Part shown: piece by piece, positions 1 to 9,010 of the stretch
Layout: the number at the start of each line of letters is the position of its first letter
Position numbering within the stretch: position 1 is the stretch's first letter
DNA from: Serratia grimesii NBRC 13537
GTDB lineage: Bacteria > Pseudomonadota > Gammaproteobacteria > Enterobacterales > Enterobacteriaceae
Assembly (NCBI RefSeq): GCF_001590905.1
Contig: NZ_BCTT01000002.1
Span: 62,001-126,000 of the forward strand
DNA: 64,000 bases
Direction: 5' to 3'
The notes under the pieces: generated by a model
Seen by the model: only the letters and a program-made list of their open reading frames with translations
Database searches by the model: none
Told to the model about the DNA's origin: nothing
Translations under genes and position numbers: made by a program

Positions 1-363
1 CTTGTCCTGGCAAATCAAATTGTAACCGGAACCGTGATTGCCCTTAATCACGAATTTTTCAGGCAACGAATCCCAAGGAATTTCATGAACCGAATCGCAG
101 GCGAAATAGAGTTCATTAAGAATTTCCTCGCACCCTTTCTCTTTTATATATTCCCTAACCGCATATTTATCTGCACATTGCGTGATCAGTGCATTGTTGC
201 TGTAATCGTTCAGCTTCAGGTAGTTTATCTTTTCGTTCCATGTGGCCGGAGGGTTTAAATTTAACGATTTCCCGAAGGCCTTTTTGTATATGTATTTCGC
301 TTTAAAGGTCGGCGAAAATGTTGCCAATTGATTCATGATAAATTTATTAATGTGTTTTCTCAT
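1..363 (-). CDS. TupA-like ATP-grasp protein, N-terminal part (runs off window)
   Basis: An open frame of 121 codons reads from ATG at 363 to the window edge without a stop. Around residues 28-50 it has the pattern FGKSLNLNPPATWNEKINYLK, shown in pieces as FGKSLNLNPP and TWNEKINYLK, and near residue 107 it has FVIKGNHGSGYN. The spacing of the WNEKI-type segment and the K-x-NHGSG loop is typical of the TupA-like ATP-grasp family, found in polysaccharide and teichuronopeptide loci. It would act in the cytoplasm on a surface glycan, but the substrate cannot be told. A second ATG at 336 is possible. The gene is AT-rich compared with the rest of the window, which suggests an acquired surface-polysaccharide region to the left. 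The family is fairly sure, the function is not. Confidence 0.72.
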   Translation of the reverse strand, partial: MRKHINKFIMNQLATFSPTFKAKYIYKKAFGKSLNLNPPATWNEKINYLKLNDYSNNALITQCADKYAVREYIKEKGCEEILNELYFACDSVHEIPWDSLPEKFVIKGNHGSGYNLICQDK

Positions 364-399
364 ACAACCTGTCTCATCATTTGATCAAAATATTAAAAC

Positions 400-416
400 G
401 GCTCCCGACAGGAGCC
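400..416 (-). terminator. Rho-independent terminator downstream of the lysine hydroxylase gene
   Basis: GGCTCC and GGAGCC are perfect inverted arms separated by five bases. On the minus strand the hairpin is followed by a T-rich run (GTTTTAATATTTT). It lies 24 bases after the stop codon at 441 and before the next gene on the same strand. Confidence 0.75.
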
Positions 417-440
417 CAATAATGTCAAAACGATTAACCG

Positions 441-1718
441 TTATAACTCACTGCGCCATTGAATAATCGCCGGGGCCGTACTCAAATCAAATTGGTCTTC
501 ACCGAGAACCCGGTTAAGAATGCGGGCAGCTCGCCAGGCCATCAGGCTGAGTTGAGGATCGGCAATACCGTGGTGGTGCATGCTCGCATTGACGGCAAAC
601 AAACAGTTCTCATGCGCCCCTTCTCGCTCAAGGGTAAAATCAGAGGCAATACGGTACTGCCCATCATCCGTTGTTGAAAAACGTTCAGATAAGGCGTCAA
701 GAAACTCTGGGCGGGCCTGTTCGTAGCCCGTGGCAAAGATCACCACGTCTACATCAAAAGCCTCTCGTCCCTGATCAAGATGATGCTCCGTCTCTAACTG
801 ATAAAAATTATCTTTGGTGTTTAGGGCCGTCACTGAACGGCTGGGAAGCAGGCGTACCCATCGTTTATTTTGAAGGACATCAAAGTGGTGGTACATGGCA
901 CGATAAATGGCTAAAAGCGACTCACTGGTGATCCCATCAGACGTCATTTTTTGTTCACGCAGCATGTGTTGTTTGGCTGAGCTGCCGAGGGTGTAAAAAT
1001 TCTCGACATAATCAGGCGTAAAGTACTCGTTAGCAAATGCAGCTTCATCAAGCGCGTTGTAGTTGTTACGCCGAGATATCCAATTCAGTTGTTCTGGCTG
1101 ACCCCATTCCCCCTGAAAAATATTGAGAAACAGATCGGCACCGCTTTGTCCTCCGCCTACAATTGCCACGCGCTTCCCACTCAGATTGGGTTTGCGGAAC
1201 ATCATTTCGCTGGCGTGAAAACACTGATCATTTTGCTGGGTCACACAGTCTGGCAATTTGATTTTTTTGCCAATACCTACACAGACATGCTTCGCGTAAA
1301 ACACATCGTTCTGGGTGGTAACAACAAACTGCCGCTGATTCTCATCAAAGTTCACTGCGTGGACGTCCTGATTGAACGCTAACGAATCCAAGCCCGTTGC
1401 AGCCCAACTGAGATAATCGGCAAACTCTTCACGCGACACCGTATGTTGTTCTGTATTGAGGAAGCGGTAGAATTTCTTTCTTTTCACCAGATAGTTGAGA
1501 AAACTATAAGGGTTGGTTGGGGAAACGGCCGTCACCAAATCTTTCAAAAAGTTGGTCTGCATACTGCAGTCCGCCAGGATCATGCCTGGATGCCAAGAAA
1601 AATGCGGTTTACGCTCGAGGAATTTGCAATTAAACCCTGCGATTTCGCTTCCAAGTGCCGCAATACTGAGGTTGGACGGACCGATGCCAATACCGATAAA
1701 GTCCAAACACTGGTTCAT
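441..1718 (-). CDS. iucD: L-lysine N6-monooxygenase (IucD-like), orphan siderophore gene
   Basis: The 425-aa protein matches IucD of the aerobactin pathway along its whole length. It begins with the FAD-binding glycine motif DFIGIGIGPSNLS (residues 6-18), then HFSWHPGM, MQTNFLKDLV and SPTNPYSFLNYL. The NADPH-binding segment is VAIVGGGQSGAD near residue 185, and ATGYE is seen near the C-terminus. Family members hydroxylate the side-chain amine of lysine, or in relatives ornithine, putrescine or cadaverine, as the first step to a hydroxamate siderophore. No iucABC or iutA genes lie beside it: the right side is 1.1 kb of AT-rich DNA and the left a TupA-like gene. It may serve a pathway encoded elsewhere or be a remnant, but the reading frame is intact. 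The substrate is inferred from similarity to IucD. Confidence 0.85.
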   Translation of the reverse strand: MNQCLDFIGIGIGPSNLSIAALGSEIAGFNCKFLERKPHFSWHPGMILADCSMQTNFLKDLVTAVSPTNPYSFLNYLVKRKKFYRFLNTEQHTVSREEFADYLSWAATGLDSLAFNQDVHAVNFDENQRQFVVTTQNDVFYAKHVCVGIGKKIKLPDCVTQQNDQCFHASEMMFRKPNLSGKRVAIVGGGQSGADLFLNIFQGEWGQPEQLNWISRRNNYNALDEAAFANEYFTPDYVENFYTLGSSAKQHMLREQKMTSDGITSESLLAIYRAMYHHFDVLQNKRWVRLLPSRSVTALNTKDNFYQLETEHHLDQGREAFDVDVVIFATGYEQARPEFLDALSERFSTTDDGQYRIASDFTLEREGAHENCLFAVNASMHHHGIADPQLSLMAWRAARILNRVLGEDQFDLSTAPAIIQWRSEL

Positions 1719-1780
1719 TGTGTGTGCTCCTGAGTGAATACTTAGATTTATAGCGCTCTATTTTTAGTCTTGAAAATAAC

Positions 1781-1799
1781 GGAAATGCAATCATTCATG
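1781..1799 (-). promoter_or_regulatory. Possible degenerate Fur box upstream of iucD-like gene
   Basis: The segment contains AATGCAATCATT, one base short of the AATGATAATCATT core of the Fur consensus, about 63 bases upstream of the start. Iron control would suit a siderophore gene, but the match is weak. Confidence 0.22.
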
Positions 1800-2803
1800 A
1801 CATTAGGATAATTACCCATCAAAACTAAATGCCCAATTAAAATCGACACCATTACCCTTCAACCCAGACGTCACACCATGACGGTCATAGGGCAGGATTA
1901 TTATAATGGTTACAGTGTTCCGTCATCTCTCGCTCATAAAAGAGCCAACATATCTTACTTTTGATAACTCACTTTCATTTTAAATAGACGTTGCAGAGTC
2001 ATAAAAAAAGAATGCTTAGGAAAAGAATCTCGAGGAAATAAAACAAATAGGTTAACAAAGGAGTTCATAACATGTCCCTATGTTAATCTCCATATTCCAC
2101 ATAGCATCATCCTTAATGAGACATTGCCTGACCAGACTAGCGCTAAAGCGGCATTCTGGCATGTGAAAAAAGATAATATCAAAGCACGCACGAGCGTTGT
2201 TAATGTAAAACTAAAAGTGAAATCGTAAAAAAATCATAAAACTTCACTTTCGTTTAAGCTCCATTGCAGCTAGGCCCCATCAATAAAATACACCACAATG
2301 AAAATATAATCCTTTAACATCAATGACATAAAAATTTAAGCACATAACCAATGGAACCCGCATCCCGCGACATCACGAGATCTGTATAGATTCTGCTCAC
2401 TGACGTCATCGTCTTCAACATTTTGCAAGATTTGATATTCAACATAGTACTCACTGGCCCAGTTCACCTTTTCGTGAGCACATTATCCAAAATTTTCTCG
2501 TGGCTGGATGCAATATGCGCCGTGAACACGTACTTAATTGACAACAATAAAACGAGCACAACCTGTTCCGATAAAAAAGAGGAATAATGACAAGTTCAAA
2601 AAGGCGCTTTTCGTGCGGTTTTTGATCAGACACTTGGGGTTAGGATTTTTAATTTTCGTCGTTTTTGTCAAAGGAGTTTTGAACTTTCTGGGTAGTCAGC
2701 CTATATTTTAATTTTTAGTATAAGACGTTGGCTGGGTGAACGGCTCTCTGATGTGGTACCTATTGCAGAGTTGTGATGAATTATAGGTAAATTTCTGAAG
2801 GTT
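1800..2803. other. AT-rich intergenic stretch without a convincing gene
   Basis: Between the iucD-like gene and palQ lie about 1.1 kb of AT-rich DNA. Short open frames (for example 2451-2633 on the minus strand) have no Shine-Dalgarno site, odd composition and no recognisable motif. In Erwinia rhapontici palZ follows palQ at this place; I find no glycoside hydrolase motif here. I see no insertion sequence ends. Confidence 0.5.
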
Positions 2804-2804
2804 A

Positions 2805-2836
2805 TTCCCCGAACACAATCACTGCATTCGGGGGAA
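2805..2836. terminator. Hairpin after palQ, probable terminator
   Basis: TTCCCCGAA and TTCGGGGGAA form a stem with a 13-base loop, starting 13 bases after the palQ stop codon. A T run follows on the plus side and not on the minus side, so the efficiency for palQ is uncertain. Confidence 0.5.
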
Positions 2837-2848
2837 ATTTTTAATGAT

Positions 2849-4549
2849 TCAATCAATACTGAGATTGTCTGGCCATTGGTATATCCTGGCTTCATAAGGG
2901 CGAAGGAATTGTTGCTCCTCATCATGACAATAATTGCCTAATAACCGTTGCCCCTTTTCCAATGCCAACACGTGTGGCGCTATTTGCAGTAATTTACTAC
3001 TCAAATTGCACAGCACCAATACCTGCCGTTCGTCCAGGGTGCGGGTATAGGCGTATATTTGCGGGTGCGTCGCCAACTGTAATTGGTAACGGCCATAGAC
3101 CCATACGGGATCCTGTTTACGTAGTCGAATTAATGCCCGATAAAAATTAAGCACAGAATCCGATTCTTCTCGCTGACGGGCCACGTTGATTTGTGCATAG
3201 TTCGCATTTACCGCAAACCACGGTTCGGCACAGCTGAAACCGGCGTTTGGTCCGTCGTCCCATTGCATCGGCGTTCGAGAGTTGTCACGCCCACTGCGCC
3301 CCAAAAACGCCAGGATTTGCGCCTCATCCATCCCCTGCTCACGTAACATGGCAAAGCGATTTCTGGCAGCAATATCGTTAAAATCGCTCAGGCTGTCGAA
3401 GCGAGTGTTGGTCATCCCCAGCTCCTGTCCCTGATAGATAAATGGCGTTCCCTGCATCAAAAAATACATCGTTGCGATGGCGGTGGCACTTTCACGCCAA
3501 TAGTGCTTATCGTCGCCCCATTTCGATACCACGCGGGGAATATCGTGATTTTCGACATACAGCGCATTCCATCCTTTGCCTTCCAATAATGTCTGCCAGC
3601 GGGTAAAAATGCTTTTTAACCCCATAACGTCCATCCCGGCATCCTGCGTCTGCTGATGCCGGGTTTCCCACAATTTGACGTGCTCAAACTGGAAGATCAT
3701 GTTCAACCGGTGATGTTGTTCGCCCACCCAATCTTCACCCTGTTCCGCCGAAGCACCGTTCATTTCCCCCACGGTCATGATGTCATAGCGGTTAAACACC
3801 TGTTCACACAGGTCATCGACATAATCCAGCAGGCCGTCGTAATTAAGGTGTCGTTCGAACGACGGAACGTAACGTAGGCCCTGTGGGTTGGGCATGTCGG
3901 TCAGCCCCGGCTGTTTTTTCATATGGCAGATGGCGTCGATGCGGAAACCATCAATACCCTTATCCAGCCACCAGCGCATCATGTCATACAGTGCCGCACG
4001 CACCTGTGGGTTCTCCCAATTCAGGTCCGGCTGACGTTCTGAGAACAGATGCAAAAAGTATTGCTCGCTGCCGGGATCATACTTCCAGGCAGAACCGTTA
4101 AAAATGCTTTCCCAGTTGTTGGGTTCTGCACCCTTTTTACCGTCGCGCCAGATATACCAGTCACGTTTAGCGCTGGATTGGGATGATCGGGACTCAATAA
4201 ACCACGGATGCTCGTCCGAGGTATGGTTCACCACCAAATCAAGTATGAGCCGCATGCCCCGCGCATGCACTTCCGCCAGCAGGTGGTCAAAATCCGCCAT
4301 GGTGCCAAATTCCGTCATTATGGCTTGATAATCACTGATATCGTAGCCATTGTCGTCGTTTGGCGAGCGGTACATCGGACAGATCCAAATCACGTCGATG
4401 CCCAGCCATTGCAAATAATCCAGCTTGGTCGTAATGCCATTCAGATCGCCAATACCGTCCCCGTTGGAATCCATAAAGCTGCGTGGATAGATTTGATAAA
4501 CCACCGCCTGTTTCCACCACCGCACCGTTTGTCCGTCGCCCATACCCAT
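2849..4549 (-). CDS. palQ: GH13 alpha-glucosidase (palatinase/oligo-1,6-glucosidase), PalQ-like
   Basis: A 566-aa cytoplasmic GH13 enzyme of the oligo-1,6-glucosidase subfamily. The TIM-barrel start is VVYQIYPRSF (residues 16-25), the metal loop is DSNGDGIGD (27-35), region I is DLVVNHT (104-110), the nucleophile is D205 in DGFRIDA, the acid/base is E262 in VGEMNG and the third carboxylate is D336 in ENHD. The enzyme hydrolyses alpha-1,6-glucosides such as isomaltulose to glucose and fructose. The arginine-rich RLDRD motif of sucrose isomerases is absent, so this is a hydrolase and not PalI. It is the last gene of the operon, 13 bases after palK. The name is by similarity and by gene order to the E. 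rhapontici pal cluster. Confidence 0.88.
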   Translation of the reverse strand: MGMGDGQTVRWWKQAVVYQIYPRSFMDSNGDGIGDLNGITTKLDYLQWLGIDVIWICPMYRSPNDDNGYDISDYQAIMTEFGTMADFDHLLAEVHARGMRLILDLVVNHTSDEHPWFIESRSSQSSAKRDWYIWRDGKKGAEPNNWESIFNGSAWKYDPGSEQYFLHLFSERQPDLNWENPQVRAALYDMMRWWLDKGIDGFRIDAICHMKKQPGLTDMPNPQGLRYVPSFERHLNYDGLLDYVDDLCEQVFNRYDIMTVGEMNGASAEQGEDWVGEQHHRLNMIFQFEHVKLWETRHQQTQDAGMDVMGLKSIFTRWQTLLEGKGWNALYVENHDIPRVVSKWGDDKHYWRESATAIATMYFLMQGTPFIYQGQELGMTNTRFDSLSDFNDIAARNRFAMLREQGMDEAQILAFLGRSGRDNSRTPMQWDDGPNAGFSCAEPWFAVNANYAQINVARQREESDSVLNFYRALIRLRKQDPVWVYGRYQLQLATHPQIYAYTRTLDERQVLVLCNLSSKLLQIAPHVLALEKGQRLLGNYCHDEEQQFLRPYEARIYQWPDNLSID

Positions 4550-4562
4550 TTCCTTTAATCAA

Positions 4563-5678
4563 TTAATGCGTCTGTTCTGACGCCAGAATGCGCTGAAATG
4601 CCCGCCCCTGGCGATCGAACAGATAACAACACTCCACCGGCAGGCGAACGCCCACGGTATCACCGGCCTGAATAGTCGAACGTTCAGGATTACGCAATAC
4701 CCAGGGTTCGCTGGCATTGCCGTTATCCAGATAGAGATAGGTTTCATTGCCCATATGCTCAACAAACATCACTTCCCCCTGAAACTCGCACTGTGCCTGC
4801 TCTCCGCCGCGAATATGCTCCGGTCGGATACCAACGTTGACACTTTGCCCCTCGGCCTCAGTGGGTGTAGCGATCGGCAATATCAATGCCTTACCGTTGT
4901 CCAGTTCCACTACACTTTGACGCTCACCGGCGCGGTGCAGAATTGCCGGAATCAGGTTCATCTTGGGCGAACCAATAAACTGGGCGACAAATTCATTGGC
5001 CGGCTGATCGTACAGTTCCAGCGGCGTTCCTACCTGTTCAACATGCCCCTGATTCAGCACCACAATACGATCCGCTAACGTCATGGCTTCGACCTGATCG
5101 TGAGTGACATAAATAATGGTCGATCTTAACCGCTTGTGCAGCGACGCCACTTCCATGCGCATCTGTACCCGCAAGGAAGCATCAAGGTTGGATAGCGGTT
5201 CATCGAATAAAAACAGTTTGGGCTCACGCACGATGGCGCGGCCAATCGCGACCCGCTGCCGTTGTCCACCCGAAAGGTCTTTTGGCCGACGTTCCAACAG
5301 CGGTTCAAGTTGCAAAATACGGGCGCTTTCACGCACTCGTCGGTCGATCTCTTTTGCCGAATGGCCCGCTAATTCCAGTGCAAACGCCATGTTCTTATAG
5401 ACACTCATGTGCGGATAAAGCGCGTAAGACTGAAACACCATGCCAATGCCGCGTTCTGCCGGTGTATCGTCGTTGACGTAGTTCCCATCGATATACATGC
5501 CACCGCTACTGATCTCCTCCAGCCCCGCTATCATCCGTAACAAGGTGGATTTTCCACAGCCGGATGGGCCCACGATCACCACAAACTCCCCGCTATTGAT
5601 ATGCAGATCCAATGACTTGATAACCTCTGCATTAGCACCATAGCGTTTTTGCAGTTTTTCTAGCGTTAGTTGCGCCAT
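4563..5678 (-). CDS. palK: Sugar ABC transporter ATPase, PalK (MalK/UgpC/MsmK type)
   Basis: A 371-aa ATPase with Walker A GPSGCGKST (37-45), Q-loop at Q83, signature LSGGQRQ (135-141), Walker B LFLFDEP (155-161) and a C-terminal OB-fold (TOBE) part containing VGIRPEHI. The long C-terminal domain is typical of MalK-like ATPases of carbohydrate uptake systems. It powers the PalFG permease. It sits between the GH4 and GH13 genes rather than next to the permeases, as in the E. rhapontici operon. Upstream of it, in the 64-base gap after palH, is a strong hairpin that may lower or separate its expression. Confidence 0.9.
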   Translation of the reverse strand: MAQLTLEKLQKRYGANAEVIKSLDLHINSGEFVVIVGPSGCGKSTLLRMIAGLEEISSGGMYIDGNYVNDDTPAERGIGMVFQSYALYPHMSVYKNMAFALELAGHSAKEIDRRVRESARILQLEPLLERRPKDLSGGQRQRVAIGRAIVREPKLFLFDEPLSNLDASLRVQMRMEVASLHKRLRSTIIYVTHDQVEAMTLADRIVVLNQGHVEQVGTPLELYDQPANEFVAQFIGSPKMNLIPAILHRAGERQSVVELDNGKALILPIATPTEAEGQSVNVGIRPEHIRGGEQAQCEFQGEVMFVEHMGNETYLYLDNGNASEPWVLRNPERSTIQAGDTVGVRLPVECCYLFDRQGRAFQRILASEQTH

Positions 5679-5710
5679 ACCCCTCCCGTTCGCACCACAA
5701 TAGGCATCTC

Positions 5711-5734
5711 ACGGGGCGCAAGTTCACGCCCCGT
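5711..5734 (-). other. Intercistronic hairpin between palH and palK
   Basis: ACGGGGCG and CGCCCCGT are perfect arms around an 8-base loop, within the palH-palK gap. No T run follows, so it is more likely an mRNA-stabilising or partial attenuating element than a full terminator. Confidence 0.55.
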
Positions 5735-5742
5735 TATCCGGC

Positions 5743-7104
5743 TTATTTCAAGTAATCAAGCCACGGCCCCTGACGTGAAATCATCACGTCGACCAGTTCG
5801 GGGATTGCGCGGCATTTGTCGTTGACCGAATCCACCAGTAACGCCTGGATCACCAGATCGCGCGAGCCTTCAATCACCGCATCGGCGGTCAGATCGTGGA
5901 TAGCAATCTGATTACTGAGCAAACCACCAATGCCTGCTGGCATATTCACTTTTATGCCATGCACACCTTTGCGATCGATAATGGCCGGCACCTCGACGGC
6001 AATAAATTCCGGCAACTGTTTAATAAACCCAAGGTTGGGGATATTAACCGCCGACTCTTCATAGCCGGCATCGGTCAGGATCCCTTCCATGATCGGCACC
6101 ACACGCTCTTTCAGTTTCAGTTCGATTTTCGGCTGCACATGCCCCAGGTAATTGCGATAGAAGGTGTAGAAATCGAGAATACCGCGATGATCACTGACTT
6201 CACTTGCCCAACGAATGTACTCACCAAAGTGGCTATCACTGGTGATCGGCAAGTGATGGAACTTCTCCAGGATCTCTTTAAACAGTGTACGATCAGCCCA
6301 AGGATAGGCACTGTCTTTGCCACCCAGCGCATCACGCTCGGTACTGCCTTCTGTTTGCACCAATTTGCCGTGAGTACGGGTGTAGGCCAGAATGTCGCTG
6401 TAGCCCGGCAAACGGGAAAAATAGTCCGGTGCCTTGGCACGCACGTCGCCATACGCATCTTTACCGCTGTCTTTGTAGCTGGCCTCTAGCAAGACACTAA
6501 AGTGGTTTAACCCGGCAGCACGCAGTGACAGATTTTCGAACGTGGTGCCGAGCATTTCCGGTAAATAACGTTCCAGAGAAGCTATTTCGTGACACATGCC
6601 GACAAAATTAAGCTGCGGGAAGCGACGATGCACGGTAGTACAAATGCGGCTCATCGGGTTGGAGTAGTTAAATACCCAGGCATTTGGGCAAATATCGGCA
6701 ACGTCAGCACAGATATCGAGGATCGGTGGAATAATCCGCAGTGAATGGAACAGGCCGCCAGGACCGCCATTTTCACCGTACACCTGCTGAATGCCATATT
6801 GCTGCGGGATTTGCCAGTCGAGATCCCACAGCGCAAAGCGATCGCCCACCTCGATGGAGATAATCACAAACTCCGCACCGCTCAGTGCGGTTTTACGATC
6901 GGTCGTGGCGCTGACTGTAAAGGGCAGATCTTCCGCTGCCAAAAAGTCTCGGGCGGTTTTCTCGGTCACCGCCAGTGCCGCAGGGTTGATGTCATGCAGC
7001 ACAATCTCACTGCCGTACAGTGTCTTGCTCTGGAAGATATCCCCAAGTGTGCCGTAGCCGAATTGCGCGCTGCCCGCCCCCACTAAAACGATTTTTGTAG
7101 CCAT
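5743..7104 (-). CDS. palH: GH4 NAD- and metal-dependent alpha-glucosidase/galactosidase, PalH
   Basis: A 453-aa family 4 glycosidase. The Rossmann start is VLVGAGSAQFG (6-16). NYSNP (146-150), VGMCHEI with C171, and GLNHF with H201 are the metal and NAD site segments of the family. GH4 enzymes oxidise the sugar transiently with bound NAD and eliminate the aglycone, requiring Mn2+. The melibiase/alpha-glucosidase branch is unphosphorylated-substrate type, which fits import by an ABC transporter. In this operon it probably cleaves an alpha-glucoside such as trehalulose or isomaltulose together with PalQ. Spacing to palG is 32 bases. Substrate is inferred from the operon. Confidence 0.88.
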   Translation of the reverse strand: MATKIVLVGAGSAQFGYGTLGDIFQSKTLYGSEIVLHDINPAALAVTEKTARDFLAAEDLPFTVSATTDRKTALSGAEFVIISIEVGDRFALWDLDWQIPQQYGIQQVYGENGGPGGLFHSLRIIPPILDICADVADICPNAWVFNYSNPMSRICTTVHRRFPQLNFVGMCHEIASLERYLPEMLGTTFENLSLRAAGLNHFSVLLEASYKDSGKDAYGDVRAKAPDYFSRLPGYSDILAYTRTHGKLVQTEGSTERDALGGKDSAYPWADRTLFKEILEKFHHLPITSDSHFGEYIRWASEVSDHRGILDFYTFYRNYLGHVQPKIELKLKERVVPIMEGILTDAGYEESAVNIPNLGFIKQLPEFIAVEVPAIIDRKGVHGIKVNMPAGIGGLLSNQIAIHDLTADAVIEGSRDLVIQALLVDSVNDKCRAIPELVDVMISRQGPWLDYLK

Positions 7105-7136
7105 TGCTTTTCTCCTGCTTCAGGGTTAATCGAAAA

Positions 7137-7982
7137 TCAGCCTTTTACTGCGCCGTTGGTTAATCCGCTGACGATACGGCGCTGGAAAATCAGAACCAGT
7201 GCGATGATCGGCAGTGTGACGATGACCGAGGCCGCCATGATGGTGCCCCAGGGAAGTTCGAACTGAGAGGCGCCCTGCAACATGCCGATTGCCACAGGAA
7301 CAGTGCGCTTGCCGCTGGAGATGACAAACGTCAGGGCAAACATGAACTCATTCCAGGCACCGATAAATGCCAGTAACCCGGTGGTCACCAGCGACGGTCC
7401 CATAATTGGCGCAAAGATACGGGTGATGATGATCCAGGTGCTTGCATCGTCGACGATTGCCGCCTCTTCCAATTCTGCCGGGATCGCTTTCATAAAGGTG
7501 GTCAGCACCCAAACGGTAAATGGCAATGAGAAGGTGGTATAGGACAATACCAACGCCCCGAGTGAGTCATACAACCCCATAAAACGTACCAACTCGAACA
7601 TGCCGGACAGTACTGCCACTTGCGGGAACATCGAGACGCACAAAATGGTGAACAGCAGGTATTTACGACCGCGAAAACGAATACGTGCCAGGGCAAAAGC
7701 GGCGGTAATAGAGACCAACAAACAAATGCCCACCGTCAACGTTGCCACGGCGATGGAATTGAGCAGGCTGCGGGCAATGCCGTTATCCATCAACGCTGTC
7801 ACGTAATTGCCCCAATGCAGGTTGCTTGGCAGATAAGCAACCTGGAACAGATCCTGCCCCGAGCGCAGTGAAGTGATCAGCGCGTAGTAGAACGGGAACA
7901 GGCAGATCACGCTGGCCAATGTGGCGCTGGCAAATATCAGCATTTTATGACCGTAGTGTTGCTGTTGGCGGTTCAGTTTCAT
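7137..7982 (-). CDS. palG: Sugar ABC transporter permease, PalG (MalG type)
   Basis: A 281-aa inner-membrane protein with six hydrophobic segments. The cytoplasmic EAA loop reads EEAAIVDDASTW near residue 172, followed by PIMGP. This is the MalG-like partner of the carbohydrate uptake-1 family. The start codon overlaps the end of palF by 4 bases, showing translational coupling. With PalF it forms the channel for the alpha-glucoside bound by PalE. Confidence 0.9.
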   Translation of the reverse strand: MKLNRQQQHYGHKMLIFASATLASVICLFPFYYALITSLRSGQDLFQVAYLPSNLHWGNYVTALMDNGIARSLLNSIAVATLTVGICLLVSITAAFALARIRFRGRKYLLFTILCVSMFPQVAVLSGMFELVRFMGLYDSLGALVLSYTTFSLPFTVWVLTTFMKAIPAELEEAAIVDDASTWIIITRIFAPIMGPSLVTTGLLAFIGAWNEFMFALTFVISSGKRTVPVAIGMLQGASQFELPWGTIMAASVIVTLPIIALVLIFQRRIVSGLTNGAVKG

Positions 7983-8971
7983 GCCTGTTTCCCCTTGTCA
8001 TTCAGGCGCCCCAACGTGAGGAAACACGCAGCGATACCCGCAACCATCATAAATACCAGCACGGAGGCAGCCGAACCGGATCCCATCTCCTGATAGCTGA
8101 CCATGCGATCGCGAGCATAGCCGGACACGGACACCGTAGCCTCGCTGTTGGAGGTCAGCACATAGATCAGATCAAACACCCGCAATGCGTCCATCACCCG
8201 AAAAATCAGTGCGACAATCATCGCCGGCATAATCAGGGGCAACGTGATACGGCGAAACCGCTGCCAGGCATTGGCACCATCGACTCGCGCAGCTTCGTAT
8301 AAATCACCTGGAATCAGTTGCAGCGCTGCCAGTAGCATCAAGGCCATAAAGGGCGTGGTTTTCCAGACATCGGCAATTACCACCGCCCACATTGATAACC
8401 CCGGCTCGGCCACCCAGGCCAATGGGGTCGCGATGATCCCGGTCTTGAGCAACAGGTCATTCACCACACCGTACTGATCATGGAACATCCACCCCCACAT
8501 TTTGGCGGACACAATGGTCGGGATAGCCCAAGGCACCAGGATGGCGGTACGTACCAACCCTTGCCCACGAAATTTTTGATGCATCAGCAACGCCAACAAC
8601 ATGCCAAATACCAGCTCCAATGACACAGACAGCAAGCTAAACCGCAGCGTATTTCCCACGGCCAACCACCACAGTGGATCCGCCAGCACGCCGTAATGGT
8701 GCCCCCCTTCGGCCAGGTCCAGATAATTGGCGAAACCGACAAAGCGGTACTCATCTGGCGCATCCAGCATGGCGTCGGTAAAACTGTAAAACAGCGTGCG
8801 CAGTAGCGGCCAGCCTGCGACTGCGGCCAGCAACAACATTGCCGGGGCCACCAATAACCAGGCGATGCGACTACGCCGTTGCTGGTGGTTCAGCTTGCTG
8901 CGTCTGGCGGAACGTACCACCTTTGGTGCTGGGGTGGCCGTTAGGGATAAAGCGTGCGTATCGCGTTTCAT
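7979..8971 (-). CDS. palF: Sugar ABC transporter permease, PalF (MalF type)
   Basis: A 330-aa inner-membrane protein. A basic cytoplasmic N-terminus of about 35 residues precedes the first membrane segment (IAWLLVAPAMLLL). The EAA loop is YEAARVDGANAW near residue 227, followed by TLPLIMP. It is the MalF-like half of the permease. A GGAG site stands about 10 bases before the ATG. It overlaps palG by 4 bases and follows palE by 39 bases. Confidence 0.9.
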   Translation of the reverse strand: MKRDTHALSLTATPAPKVVRSARRSKLNHQQRRSRIAWLLVAPAMLLLAAVAGWPLLRTLFYSFTDAMLDAPDEYRFVGFANYLDLAEGGHHYGVLADPLWWLAVGNTLRFSLLSVSLELVFGMLLALLMHQKFRGQGLVRTAILVPWAIPTIVSAKMWGWMFHDQYGVVNDLLLKTGIIATPLAWVAEPGLSMWAVVIADVWKTTPFMALMLLAALQLIPGDLYEAARVDGANAWQRFRRITLPLIMPAMIVALIFRVMDALRVFDLIYVLTSNSEATVSVSGYARDRMVSYQEMGSGSAASVLVFMMVAGIAACFLTLGRLNDKGKQA

Positions 8972-9010
8972 GCATCAGACTCCAGCGGTTAATGGGTGAT
9001 TGCACTGCCT

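Noticed and set aside
34-258. Open frame of 74 codons on the plus strand at the left edge
   Set aside because: It lies opposite the TupA-like reading frame, has no SD and its product looks like a shadow translation.
2451-2633. 60-codon open frame in the AT-rich gap
   Set aside because: No SD, cysteine-rich low-quality translation and no motif; treated as non-coding.
2849-4549. Sucrose isomerase (PalI) instead of hydrolase
   Set aside because: The GH13 enzyme lacks the RLDRD-type product-specificity motif of sucrose isomerases.
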